Of a stretch of DNA of 64,000 bases, positions 35,252-44,815 are shown piece by piece. Position 1 is the first letter of the stretch. Each line of letters starts with the position of its first letter. Source of the DNA: JAVEWJ01 sp034004605 (GTDB lineage: Bacteria > Patescibacteriota > Gracilibacteria > UBA1369 > LOWO2-01-FULL-3); NCBI GenBank assembly GCA_034004605.1, contig JAVEWJ010000001.1, positions 609,800-673,799 of the forward strand. The letters run 5' to 3'. The notes beneath the pieces were generated by a model. It had not been told where the DNA came from. It ran no database searches and saw nothing but the letters and a program-made list of their open reading frames with translations. The position numbers and the translations under genes are program-made.

Positions 35252-36898
35252 TTAAGTCTTATTATTACTTCCGGGTTCTTCTTTTACCATTTTTTTGGCT
35301 GCTTTTATAAAACCTTTGAAAAGAGGGTGCGGATTTCCGGGACGAGATAAAAATTCAGGATGAAATTGGCAACCAAGCATAAATGGGTGATCTTTTATTT
35401 CGGCTATTTCCACAAGATCTTGTTCGGGATTTGTGCCGGAAAAAACCATTCCTTTTTCTTCGAGTCTTTTCTTGAAATCATTGTTGAATTCGTATCTGTG
35501 CCTGTGTCTTTCCGTAACTTGGTCTTTTTTGTATAGGTAATGGGCCAGCGTGCCTTCTGTGAGTTTGCATTTGTATGCCCCCAGGCGAAGTGTGCCTCCT
35601 TTGTCTTTTTCGTTTGATTGGCCGGGCAAAAAGTGAATTATGTATTTATCTTTGGGCAGATCGCCTTCTTCGTCGAATTCTTCGGAATTGATTTTCGGAT
35701 CGTTGAGATGGAATCTTGCGAACTCGATTGTCATTATTTGCATGCCCAGACAAAGTCCCAAATATGGGATTTTGTTTTCACGAGCATAATATGCAGCAAG
35801 TATTTTTCCTTCAATGCCGCGCTTTCCAAAACCTCCCGGTACTAAAATTCCGTGTGCGCTTTTTAAGTTTTCCCAGGCTTCTTCGTCGTTTTCTTCCAAT
35901 TTTTCCGCTGATACCCAAACCAACTCAAGGTCGTAGTATTGTGACAAACATGCTATTTTTAAGGATTCGATTACGCTTAAATAGGCGTCCACAAGTCCTG
36001 TGTATTTTCCGACAAGTGCGATTTTTAATGATGGCTTTTTTAGTTTTATTTGGTTAACTATATTTTCCCAGTCTTTAAGGTCGGGTGTTCGAGGCCCTAA
36101 ATCCAGCTTTGCGGCGATTAGATTCGTAATATTGTATTTTTCAAAATTCAGAGGGATTTCATATATTGAACTAACTGTGGGGGCGGGGATTATGTATTCT
36201 TCCGGTACATCGCAGAATAATGAGAGTTTTGCGATGTGCTCTTTCTTTATGTGTTTGTCGGCTCTTGCAAGAATCATATCCGGCTGGATTCCAATGGAGC
36301 GAAGTTCTCTTACGGATGCTTGAGATGGCTTAGTTTTAAGCTCTTTTGAGGCACCGAGATATGGAAGAAGTGTTAGGTGGATGAAAAATGTGTTTTCTTT
36401 GCCGAGTCGAATTCTCATTTGCCTTATGGCTTCCAAAAAAGGAAGTCCTTCGATGTCTCCTACCGTTCCTCCTATTTCAATAATTTGGATGTCGCATTTT
36501 GATTCTTCGGCGGCTTTTAGGATTTTGTTTTGGATAGCTTCCGTGATATGTGGGACTATTTGAATTGTTCCTCCCAGATATTTTCCTTTTCTTTCGTTTT
36601 CAAGGACTTCACTGTATATTTTTCCGGTTGTTACAGAGGAGAGTTTGCTTAAATTTGTGTCGATGAATCTTTCGTAATGGCCTAGGTCAAGGTCCGTTTC
36701 TCCTCCATCTTCTGTGACAAAAACTTCGCCGTGTTGGAAAGGGCTCATTGTTCCGGGGTCCACATTTAGATAGGGGTCGAGTTTTTGAGTGAAAACTTTA
36801 AGTCCGGAAGCTTTGAGCAAGGCTCCGATTGATGCTGTTGCTATGCCCTTGCCAATAGAACTGCAAACACCTCCCGTAACAAAGATGAATTTTGCCAT
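35252..36898 (-). CDS. pyrG: CTP synthase
   Basis: Amidates UTP to CTP with ATP and glutamine. The N-terminal synthetase domain (1 to about 265) opens with FVTGGVCSSIGKGI and has the LDPYLNVDPGTM and ETDLDLGHYERF segments. The class I glutamine amidotransferase domain (about 295-540) has the oxyanion GGFGKRG, the nucleophile C383 in LGLCLGM, and the His/Glu pair in CQFHPEF. 548 aa, normal length. Monocistronic or first in the unit that continues to the GspF-N-like gene 62 bp on. Confidence 0.97.
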   Translation of the reverse strand: MAKFIFVTGGVCSSIGKGIATASIGALLKASGLKVFTQKLDPYLNVDPGTMSPFQHGEVFVTEDGGETDLDLGHYERFIDTNLSKLSSVTTGKIYSEVLENERKGKYLGGTIQIVPHITEAIQNKILKAAEESKCDIQIIEIGGTVGDIEGLPFLEAIRQMRIRLGKENTFFIHLTLLPYLGASKELKTKPSQASVRELRSIGIQPDMILARADKHIKKEHIAKLSLFCDVPEEYIIPAPTVSSIYEIPLNFEKYNITNLIAAKLDLGPRTPDLKDWENIVNQIKLKKPSLKIALVGKYTGLVDAYLSVIESLKIACLSQYYDLELVWVSAEKLEENDEEAWENLKSAHGILVPGGFGKRGIEGKILAAYYARENKIPYLGLCLGMQIMTIEFARFHLNDPKINSEEFDEEGDLPKDKYIIHFLPGQSNEKDKGGTLRLGAYKCKLTEGTLAHYLYKKDQVTERHRHRYEFNNDFKKRLEEKGMVFSGTNPEQDLVEIAEIKDHPFMLGCQFHPEFLSRPGNPHPLFKGFIKAAKKMVKEEPGSNNKT

Positions 36899-36937
36899 TT
36901 TTTATGGGGATTATTTTGTGAAAAATCTTCAAAATTG

Positions 36938-36966
36938 AGTGTAAAATCACCCCTTAAAATTTGCAA
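36938..36966 (-). promoter_or_regulatory. Promoter of pyrG
   Basis: Minus strand TTGCAA (36961-36966), 17 bp, TACACT (36938-36943), about 40 bases before the ATG at 36898. Confidence 0.55.
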
Positions 36967-37004
36967 GTTTTTTAAGGTTTTTGGTATTGAAAATTTGAGG
37001 AATT

Positions 37005-37973
37005 TTACAATATTCCGACTTTCTTTCGAATTTCTATGATTTTGGCCTCTGCGATTGGTAAAGCCTTCTTTTTGCCTTCTTCCAGGATATCAAGAATATA
37101 TGATTCTTTCGTGGATAATTCTTGGTATTTTTTTCGGAAATCTGCGAAGTATTCCATGAATTTTTTGAACAATTCTTTTTTGATTTCTCCATATCCGATA
37201 TTTCCTTTTTTGTATCTTTCGCGGAGTGATTTTTCTTCGTTTTCGTTTAAAAACAGTTTGTAAATCGCAAAAATTTTACAAGTTTCCGGATCTTTTGGTT
37301 CTTCGATGCCTTTTGAATCACTCACTATGCTCATAATTTGTTTTCGGAGTATGTCTTCGTCGGAAAAAATTTCAATAGTATTTCCATAAGATTTGCTCAT
37401 TTTTTGACCGTCAATGCCGGGTACAGTTTCGACGCTTTTCACTATATGTTCTTCGGGAATTTTGAAGGTTTCGCCGTATAAATTATTGAAAGATTTTGCC
37501 AAATCTCGGCAGATTTCGATGTGTTGTTTTTGGTCTTTTCCTACTGGAACCAGGTCTGCTGAGTAGAGTAAAATGTCGGCTGTCATAAGTACCGGATAAT
37601 CGAAAAGTCCCACATTCGGGTCTCTTTTTTTGTTTTCTTTTGCGTCTTTCCATGCGTGGCCTCTTTCGAGAAGTCCCATGGGGGTAATGCAGTTTAGCGT
37701 CCAAGCAAGTTCCGTGACCAAGGGGATATCCGATTGTTTGAATAGCAAAGTCTTTTTCGGATCAAGGCCGAATGCTAAATAATTTTTTGCGATTTCGAGG
37801 CTTTGTGTTCTGAGTGCTTCGGGATTTTTTTCGCTTGTGAGTGAGTGTAAATCAGCTATAAAAATGAAACTTTCGAAATCATTTTGCATGTCCACGTGTT
37901 GTTTCATTGCGCCGAAGTAGTTGCCAATATGTATTTTGCCGGTGGGTTTTACTCCGGATATTATTCTTTTCAT
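37005..37973 (-). CDS. trpS: Tryptophan-tRNA ligase
   Basis: Class I synthetase charging tRNA-Trp. The HIGH-type signature is PTGKIHIGNY (residues 10-19) and the KMSKS loop is GQKMSKSYGN near residue 190. TrpS-specific segments include PMGLLERGHAWKD and YPVLMTADILLY. 322 aa, usual length. It lies 1 bp downstream of priA and is probably co-transcribed. Confidence 0.96.
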   Translation of the reverse strand: MKRIISGVKPTGKIHIGNYFGAMKQHVDMQNDFESFIFIADLHSLTSEKNPEALRTQSLEIAKNYLAFGLDPKKTLLFKQSDIPLVTELAWTLNCITPMGLLERGHAWKDAKENKKRDPNVGLFDYPVLMTADILLYSADLVPVGKDQKQHIEICRDLAKSFNNLYGETFKIPEEHIVKSVETVPGIDGQKMSKSYGNTIEIFSDEDILRKQIMSIVSDSKGIEEPKDPETCKIFAIYKLFLNENEEKSLRERYKKGNIGYGEIKKELFKKFMEYFADFRKKYQELSTKESYILDILEEGKKKALPIAEAKIIEIRKKVGIL

Positions 37974-37974
37974 T

Positions 37975-39960
37975 TTAGCTTATTGTTAAAGGATCCATAT
38001 CAAATTTAATTCTTGCATCAAGTTTATATTCTTTCGGAATATTTTCCAATAATTTAATAATGTTTTCGTTTTCGGGGTTTAAATTTTTTATGAGTATTAT
38101 GTTTCTGAATTTATTTTTCAATTTGTAAATGAAGGCGGGATAAGCACTTATTTCAATGTCTTTCAGGTCTTTTTGTGTGCGAGTTTTTTCCAATAAATTT
38201 TTCAATTCTTCACAGAATTTTTCTGAATTTTTTTGAAATTTATCTTCAACGATGATTTTTGCGAGAGAAGAATATGGGGGATTTTTCAAGATTTTTCTTT
38301 GTGTTCTTTCGTAGTCCAAGAAATAATTAAAATCGTTTTTCTTCGAGGCTTCGAGCGAAATGTGTGTCGGGTTGTAGGTTTGTATTATTACTTTTCCCAC
38401 ACTTTCTTCTCTTCCGGAACGACCCGCAACCTGTGTTATGAGTTGATAAATTCTTTCATTTGTGCGGAAATCCGGAATGTTTATACCTATGTCGGCGAGA
38501 ATTATTCCCACCAAGTTTACTTTTGGAAGGTGAAGGCCTTTTGCGATCATTTGAGTACCTACAAGAATGTCGGCTTCTTGTTTTTTGAATTTGTCATAGA
38601 TGTCTTTGAATCCGTTTTTTTTTGAAGTGGTATCTTTGTCTGCTCGAAGCACTCTAATCCCGGGAAATTCTTTGATGAGGTCTTTTTCTATTCTTTCGGT
38701 GCCGATGCCGATTTGTTTTATAAATGGAGATTTGCAGTTTGGGCATGTGTTTTTGGGCTTTTCGATTTTGCCGCAGTGATGACAAATCATAAGAGGGGAC
38801 GAAAAGTTTTTTTCGTGAAAGGTCATTGGCATTTCGCAGTGGTCGCATTTTATTGTGTGTCCGCAATCTCTGCAAACCATCGAAGATGCCGTTCCTCTTC
38901 TGTTTATAAAGAGAATTGCTTGTTCTTTTTTTTGTAAAGTGGTGAGGATTTCTTCTTTTAGTCTTTCGGAAAATATGGAAAAATTTCTTTTGTGAAATTC
39001 ATCTCGGAGGTCCACTATTTCAATTTCCGGCATTGGTGAGTTGTTGATTCTTTTTGTGACCAACAGTTTTTCAAAATTGTTTGATTCCAGAGTTTCCAGA
39101 GAAGGTGTTGCGCTTCCGAGAACAAGTTTTGCGTTTAAAGTGTCCGATATTTTTTCAGCTACTTTTTTTGCGTTGTACCTTGGAGAAGTCTCTTGTTTGT
39201 ATGAACCATCGTGTTCCTCGTCGATTATTATTAGTGAAAGGCTTTTGAATGGGGCGAAAATAGAAGATCTTGATCCTATGATTAATTTTGCTTCATTTTT
39301 ACAAACCGATAACCAGTTGTTTGTTTTTTCGCTTTCGCCGAGTTTTGAGTGAAACACTTTTGCTTTTTCTTTAAGGGCGCTTTCAAAATATTCTACGGTT
39401 TGCGGGGTTAATGAGATTTCTGGAACAAGAATAAGCACTTGATTTCCTTTTTCGATTTCTTTTTTTGCCAGTGTTACATAGATTTCCGTTTTGCCACTCC
39501 CCGTAACGCCTTGAATAATAAATTTGTTCTTTTTTGAGCTTAAAATTGATTCCACGCAATTGGCTTGTTCTTCGTTTAAAACCTTGGCATCTGTGTTAGA
39601 AAATTGTTCAGATTTTTCTTTAGGTTTTCTGGGTAATTTTCCGTTTAATATTTTTCCCGGGACAAACAGTTTTAGTGCTCTGTCCAAAGGACAAAAATAA
39701 TATTTGGATACCCATTTTAAGATTTCCACCTGATTTGCTGAAAGGGATAGGTCTTCAAATGTTTTGTTTAGAATTTCTTTTGTGATGAAAGATGGTTTTC
39801 TATTGTGAATTTCAACAACAAGGCCCGTTTTGAGTTTGTTTTTTATTTCAACTGAAACCAAATCTCCCACTTGTAGCGGTAAATCTTCCGGTACTTTGTA
39901 AGTTAGGGTCTCTTTGTCAAAACTGAATTTGAGCGGTAATAGTATTTCTGCGTATTTCAT
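37975..39960 (-). CDS. priA: Primosomal protein N' (PriA helicase)
   Basis: Restarts stalled replication forks. The ATG at 39960 (MKYAEILLPL) is preferred over a GTG two codons upstream. N-terminal 3'-end-binding domain, then helicase motifs: Walker A GVTGSGKTEIY, DEEH box IIIDEEHDGSYK, GSATPSLETL. A zinc region with CRDCGHTIKCDHC, CHHCG and CPNC keeps all eight Cys. Motif V/VI segments GTQMIAKGLHLPKV and QVAGRSGRE follow. 662 aa, slightly short. It heads a unit with trpS. Confidence 0.95.
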   Translation of the reverse strand: MKYAEILLPLKFSFDKETLTYKVPEDLPLQVGDLVSVEIKNKLKTGLVVEIHNRKPSFITKEILNKTFEDLSLSANQVEILKWVSKYYFCPLDRALKLFVPGKILNGKLPRKPKEKSEQFSNTDAKVLNEEQANCVESILSSKKNKFIIQGVTGSGKTEIYVTLAKKEIEKGNQVLILVPEISLTPQTVEYFESALKEKAKVFHSKLGESEKTNNWLSVCKNEAKLIIGSRSSIFAPFKSLSLIIIDEEHDGSYKQETSPRYNAKKVAEKISDTLNAKLVLGSATPSLETLESNNFEKLLVTKRINNSPMPEIEIVDLRDEFHKRNFSIFSERLKEEILTTLQKKEQAILFINRRGTASSMVCRDCGHTIKCDHCEMPMTFHEKNFSSPLMICHHCGKIEKPKNTCPNCKSPFIKQIGIGTERIEKDLIKEFPGIRVLRADKDTTSKKNGFKDIYDKFKKQEADILVGTQMIAKGLHLPKVNLVGIILADIGINIPDFRTNERIYQLITQVAGRSGREESVGKVIIQTYNPTHISLEASKKNDFNYFLDYERTQRKILKNPPYSSLAKIIVEDKFQKNSEKFCEELKNLLEKTRTQKDLKDIEISAYPAFIYKLKNKFRNIILIKNLNPENENIIKLLENIPKEYKLDARIKFDMDPLTIS

Positions 39961-40080
39961 GACCACATAATAGAGAAAAATCGGGTGTAAATTAAGTGGA
40001 AATTTAGAAAATGATTTATCTTGAAAATAAAATATATGAAAAAACTGAAAACACAGTTTTTTCTTTATTTCTTGCGATAT

Positions 40081-43000
40081 TTATTCGTATTTCTTTTTTT
40101 CAAGCGAATAGTAAATTGTCGGAATGACGATAAGCGTGGTGATTGATGATGCAGCCAGTCCGAAAGAAAGGGTGAATCCAAGTCCGGCCCAAAACGGATT
40201 TGTTAAGGCAAGCGGTAAAATACCTACTATTGTCGTGATTGTTGTGAGAAATATCGGTCTAACTCTTGTATTTACCGTGTCCAGTATAGCTTCTTTAAGT
40301 GGCATTTTTTCGGTTTCAATGTTTGAATTAATACTGTCGAGCAGAACAATGGCGTTGTTTACAACTACTCCTGTTAGAGCTACAAGTCCTAAAAATGCGG
40401 GAAACGAAAAGTTTAAGCCGATAAGTTTAAGACCGGGAAATACTCCTATTATTCCTAAGGGTAGGGTTAAAAGTACTATAAACGTTTGTTTGTATGAGTT
40501 GAATTCGAGGACAAGAGTGAATGCTATAAGTATGAGTCCAACGATCATCGATAGGTATAATTGGTTGAAGGATTCGTTTATTTGTTCCAAGTCACCTCCG
40601 TAATTTATTTCATATCCGGGTTTTATTTCGTAGTCTTTAAGTTTTTCTTTGAGTTCGTTTGTAATGGTTACTGAATTTCCTTCCGCACTTATGTCGCTTG
40701 TTATCGTTAAAACTCTTTTTTGATCTTCGTGATTTATGTTTGAAAGGCTGCTTGAAAGAACGTATTCTCCGAGTTCCGATATCGCCACTTCATAGCCTTT
40801 TGGGCTTTTAATTTTTAAATTCTCGATGTCGCTTATTGAGATATTGGTTTTATAATTTTCGTTTTTTGGAAAATCAAACAAAATGTGTAAGTCAAAATCT
40901 TCATCTTCGATTGTAATTTCATCGCCTTCGATTCCTTGAAGTGAGTTTCTGAGAAGTAGTGCAACTTGGCTTGTATTTAGTCCGTGCAATGCGATTTTTT
41001 CTCGGTCAAGTTGGAAAACGAATTCACTTAATCCCGCTTTTTTGTTGTCTTTAACATTATAAGTATTTGGGATTTTTGAAAGAACGGACTTAATATGTGC
41101 TATAATTTTTTCAATTTCTTCAAAACTTTCTCCGCTTACTTTTATAGTGATTGCGGATTCGCTGGGTGGTCCTTCCGATAATTCTTGTATTGTGACTTTT
41201 GCTGTTCGAAAAGTTTTGAACTGCTCTCTGAGTTCTTCAGCTATTTCAAAACTTTGTTTTTCTCTGAGTTCTTCATCTACCAAGTTTACTGTAATGTTTC
41301 CAAGGTTTGAGTCTTGTGAAGGTCCTGTTGATCCTAATGTCATTGAACTTGATGATTGTCCGATAACACTTAGAAAATTGTCTATTTCGGGTATTTCGTA
41401 GAGAATTTCTTCTATTTTTTCAACAGTTTTCTGTGTGGTTTCCATTGTGGAACCTTTTGGTGCTTCGATATCTATGTAAAAATATTGTACATCGGTATTT
41501 GGAAAAAGTTCCATTTTGATAAGTCCCGAAAAGGGAAGTGCCATACTGAACATAAATAAAACAATTGAAACAATTACAGTAGTTATTCGTCTTTTTCTTT
41601 GTGCAAGGTTGTTTTTTATGATTTTTTCAAATTTTGTTCCAATGAAATTGAAAAAAGGTTTAAGTAGATTTTTCTTGTTTCTTTTTTTGAGATATTTGCT
41701 TGAAATAGCCGGTATTAAAGTGAGTGAAACAAATAGAGAAGCTAGAAGTGCAGATGAAATTACGATTGGTAGTGTTTTTAAAAATTCTCCGATAATTCCA
41801 TCAACAAGAAGCATCGGAAAAAATGCAAAAATTGTGGTGAAGGTGCCTGAAATGAGCGCCCATTTATATGCGTTTACGGATTCTCTACATGAATCTATCG
41901 CTGATAAGCCTTTTTCCATGTTTTTGTGGATTCCGTCCATAATCACGATTGCCGTATCTACCATTATTCCCAATGCTATTACAAGAGAAAAAAGTGAAAG
42001 GCTGTTTATGGATAGTTCCAAAATTTGCATTACATAAAGTGTGATCAAAAATGATAATGGAATTGAAAGTCCTGCTAAAAATCCTTCGCTTAATCCAAGA
42101 GCGAAGAAAAGGATTATAATAATTATTAATGCGGTTTGAAGGCCACTGTTTATAAGTGTGCCGAGATCTTTTTCAATAAATTGCGCATTATCGTTGCTGA
42201 CTTCAACTTGAATATCGTTTGGAATTTTTTTCTTGTCTTTTAATTCTTGCACAAGATTTTTGCTTTCATTTGCGATTTTTATGATGTTTCCACCTGTCTT
42301 TTTGTATACGATCAGTGATACTGCTTCCGTTGCCGTTTTTGCATTTTTTGAATATTTTGAAATTGAATTTTTTTGAGGATAATCAAATTCCACTTTTGCG
42401 ATATCTTTCAGGAAAATTGTTGTGCCTTGAATACTTATAAGAGGAATATTTGATAATTCTTCAATCGATTTTATTTCGTTGTCTATTCTTATGGAATAGT
42501 TCATGTTGTCCGTTTGGATGATTCCAATCGGGAAATTAAGATTTGAACTTTTTATAATTGATGAAATTTCGCTTAATCCGATTCCGAAAATGTTGGCTTT
42601 TTCTTTGTCTATTCGTATGAAAATCGATTTGTTTTCATCTCCCAGAATTTCAACTTTTGAAACGCCTTGAATGGTTTTTAGCTCATCTTTTAGTTCTTTT
42701 GCAATTTCCGTGATTTCGTAAAGCGGACGAGAGCCTGTGATTGAAAATGAGAGAATGGACATTTCGTTTGCTTCCGCTTTTGCAACCATCGGATCTGTGG
42801 CATCTTCAGGTAGTAGATTTTTTGCTCTATCTACTGCGTCTTTTAGATCGTTAATCGATTCGTCGATATCAGCATCGGTCTCAAATTCAATAAAAATCGT
42901 TGAAACTCCAAAGTTTGATTGAGAGCTTAATGTGCGAATTTTGTTTAAATTTGAGATTTCTTTTTCGAGGGGTTCCGTGATCAATTTTTCAATATCAATA

Positions 43001-43182
43001 GGGCTTGCACCGGGAAGTACGCAGGAAACACCGGCATAGGGGATTTCAATTTCGGGTTGTAGTTCTCTGGGTAATGAAATTGCCGCAAAAGAGCCGAGCA
43101 AAATTATCGCCATTGTTATTATGATTGCAATGGGACGCTTGTTTATAAGAAAAAACCAAAGTGAGTTTGTATTAATTTTCAT
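40081..43182 (-). CDS. RND-family multidrug efflux transporter (AcrB-like)
   Basis: A proton-driven exporter of 1033 residues. Typical order: a TM1 after the N-terminal NKRPIAIIITMAI, a large periplasmic-type loop, TM2-6 with ALGIMVDTAIVIMDGI in TM4 holding the proton-relay acidic residue, an amphipathic part, then the second half with the same layout ending VPTIYYSLEKK. The homologues work with a fusion protein and, in diderms, an outer-membrane channel; no channel gene lies here. The ATG overlaps the stop of the adjacent membrane-fusion gene. Confidence 0.92.
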   Translation of the reverse strand: MKINTNSLWFFLINKRPIAIIITMAIILLGSFAAISLPRELQPEIEIPYAGVSCVLPGASPIDIEKLITEPLEKEISNLNKIRTLSSQSNFGVSTIFIEFETDADIDESINDLKDAVDRAKNLLPEDATDPMVAKAEANEMSILSFSITGSRPLYEITEIAKELKDELKTIQGVSKVEILGDENKSIFIRIDKEKANIFGIGLSEISSIIKSSNLNFPIGIIQTDNMNYSIRIDNEIKSIEELSNIPLISIQGTTIFLKDIAKVEFDYPQKNSISKYSKNAKTATEAVSLIVYKKTGGNIIKIANESKNLVQELKDKKKIPNDIQVEVSNDNAQFIEKDLGTLINSGLQTALIIIIILFFALGLSEGFLAGLSIPLSFLITLYVMQILELSINSLSLFSLVIALGIMVDTAIVIMDGIHKNMEKGLSAIDSCRESVNAYKWALISGTFTTIFAFFPMLLVDGIIGEFLKTLPIVISSALLASLFVSLTLIPAISSKYLKKRNKKNLLKPFFNFIGTKFEKIIKNNLAQRKRRITTVIVSIVLFMFSMALPFSGLIKMELFPNTDVQYFYIDIEAPKGSTMETTQKTVEKIEEILYEIPEIDNFLSVIGQSSSSMTLGSTGPSQDSNLGNITVNLVDEELREKQSFEIAEELREQFKTFRTAKVTIQELSEGPPSESAITIKVSGESFEEIEKIIAHIKSVLSKIPNTYNVKDNKKAGLSEFVFQLDREKIALHGLNTSQVALLLRNSLQGIEGDEITIEDEDFDLHILFDFPKNENYKTNISISDIENLKIKSPKGYEVAISELGEYVLSSSLSNINHEDQKRVLTITSDISAEGNSVTITNELKEKLKDYEIKPGYEINYGGDLEQINESFNQLYLSMIVGLILIAFTLVLEFNSYKQTFIVLLTLPLGIIGVFPGLKLIGLNFSFPAFLGLVALTGVVVNNAIVLLDSINSNIETEKMPLKEAILDTVNTRVRPIFLTTITTIVGILPLALTNPFWAGLGFTLSFGLAASSITTLIVIPTIYYSLEKKKYE

Positions 43183-44603
43183 TATTCGGCGATTACGATT
43201 TTTGTTCCGTTTTCAAGGAATGATTGTCCTTGTGCAAGTATTTTTTCGTTTCCGAAAAGTCCGTTTTTGACTTCTATAAGGTTCCCGAAGATTTCGCCCG
43301 TTTCAATTTCCAGTTCGTTTATGAAATTTTTGTCATCTAAAATTTTTACGCTTTTTTTACCATTGTGTATGGCTATTGAATTAATGGGAATGAAAATTTT
43401 TTCATTTTCCGTGTATTTGAACTTAATTTTTATTAATTTACCACTTACGATATTAGTGTTTTTCGGTAGTGATATTTCGATTTCATATTTTTTTGTAGAC
43501 GGGTCGGGGGTGTGGTTTATACTGTTTATTTTACCGCTAAAAACTTCGTCTTCGTTAAATACTTCAACCAAGTCATATAGTTTGATGAGTTTTATTTCGT
43601 TTTCGTTTAGAGATGTTTTTAATATTATTTCCGACGGATCCTCAATTGTGGCTATACTTTGACCACTTCCCACAAAAGAATTTTCGGAAACATGGATTCT
43701 TTCAACAATGCCGTTTATAGGGCTTGTTATTGTGTTGTATTTTTTGTTTATTTCAAGAAGTTCTTTGCTTCCGTTTAATTGAAGCTCTTGTCCTTCGATG
43801 CCAAGAAGTTGGGATGAATTTGAAAGGGCGATGCTGTCATATTGTTTTTTTGCCAATTCGTATTGGTTTTTTGCTACTTCAATAGCGTAGTCCAATTGGT
43901 CTTTTTGAGCTTCTTGGTTTTCCTCAACTTGTTCGAGAGCGTATTTGCTTTGTTTGTACGCCGTTTTTAAAGCTTTGACTTGGGCTTCCTTTTCGGCGAT
44001 TTTTTCGGGGTCGAAATTGTTCAATTTAAAATCTTCGAGTGCGTCTGAAGCATCGTTGTAGGCGTTTTTTGCTGTTTTGTATGAAGTATTTGCGCTGTCG
44101 TATTGTATTTCGAAAAGATCTTCAGTGTTTTTCTTTTGTAGTGTTGCGTTTTGATAGCTTTCTTGTGCGGTTTTTACGCTGATTTCAGTTGTTTCGAGAG
44201 ATAGCTTTGTTCCTTTTAAAACATTTTCTTTGCTTTCTTGCAGTAGTTCCAATGAGTTTTCGCTGGCATTTATTTGGCTTTGATTTATGTCACTTGCGAG
44301 TGAGTTTCCGATTTTTGCGATAGTTTGCTTGGTTTTTACTTTGTCGCCGCTTGAAATAGGTAAAGAAGTAATTATTCCACTACTTTGAGCTATGATTGTT
44401 ACTGAGTTTTTGGCTTCCGAATTCGCATATTTTGAAAACTCCGGATAGAATCGGTTTTGATTAAGGTCAATTATTTCCTCTTTTGTGAGCTTTGCGTTTA
44501 TGTGTCTTGAGATTTTTGCTTGAGGCGTTGCGTCATCGGTTTTTGAACATGAATTTAAGAGAATGAGTGATGCAGTCGCCAATATTGCTAATAATTTTTT
44601 CAT
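43182..44603 (-). CDS. RND efflux membrane-fusion lipoprotein (HlyD/AcrA family)
   Basis: 473 residues. The N-terminus is a lipoprotein signal (hydrophobic stretch, then LNSC, with the Cys at about residue 19). A barrel-sandwich half (SGIITSLPISSGDKVKTKQTIAKIG), a long coiled-coil hairpin (about 100-265), the second half (NTITSPINGIVERIHVSENSFVGSGQ) and C-terminal beta domains follow. It links the pump to the outside. Translational coupling to the pump (TAATG) shows one functional unit. Confidence 0.9.
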   Translation of the reverse strand: MKKLLAILATASLILLNSCSKTDDATPQAKISRHINAKLTKEEIIDLNQNRFYPEFSKYANSEAKNSVTIIAQSSGIITSLPISSGDKVKTKQTIAKIGNSLASDINQSQINASENSLELLQESKENVLKGTKLSLETTEISVKTAQESYQNATLQKKNTEDLFEIQYDSANTSYKTAKNAYNDASDALEDFKLNNFDPEKIAEKEAQVKALKTAYKQSKYALEQVEENQEAQKDQLDYAIEVAKNQYELAKKQYDSIALSNSSQLLGIEGQELQLNGSKELLEINKKYNTITSPINGIVERIHVSENSFVGSGQSIATIEDPSEIILKTSLNENEIKLIKLYDLVEVFNEDEVFSGKINSINHTPDPSTKKYEIEISLPKNTNIVSGKLIKIKFKYTENEKIFIPINSIAIHNGKKSVKILDDKNFINELEIETGEIFGNLIEVKNGLFGNEKILAQGQSFLENGTKIVIAE

Positions 44604-44626
44604 TTGGGATTGTTTATAAGCACTTT

Positions 44627-44657
44627 ATAATAATACTTATGCAAAACTTGTCAAGTT
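44627..44657 (-). promoter_or_regulatory. Promoter with overlapping palindrome before the efflux genes
   Basis: Minus strand TTGACA (44649-44654), 16 bp, TATTAT (44627-44632). A perfect palindrome, AACTTG-T-CAAGTT (44645-44657), covers the -35 box and could be a repressor site, as is common for efflux pumps. No regulator gene is adjacent. Confidence 0.55.
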
Positions 44658-44770
44658 AAAGATTGTTTTTGTTTTTTAGGTCTTTTTGTCTTTTTTATGC
44701 GGTTTTTGTTTGTTTTTTTTGTGTGTTTTGTTTTTTCTAGGTTTCTAGTGTCTTATTTTTTTGGCTTTTT

Positions 44771-44781
44771 TGTGCTAAAAT
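44771..44781 (+). promoter_or_regulatory. Promoter of the 4627-aa gene
   Basis: TGTGC followed by TAAAAT (44776-44781), the same 11-mer as in the promoter of the 1521-aa gene. No clear -35. The A-rich leader that follows contains an 18-mer identical to that of the other giant operon. Confidence 0.55.
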
Positions 44782-44815
44782 ACTGAGATTATTAAAAATA
44801 AAAACAAAAAAGGGT

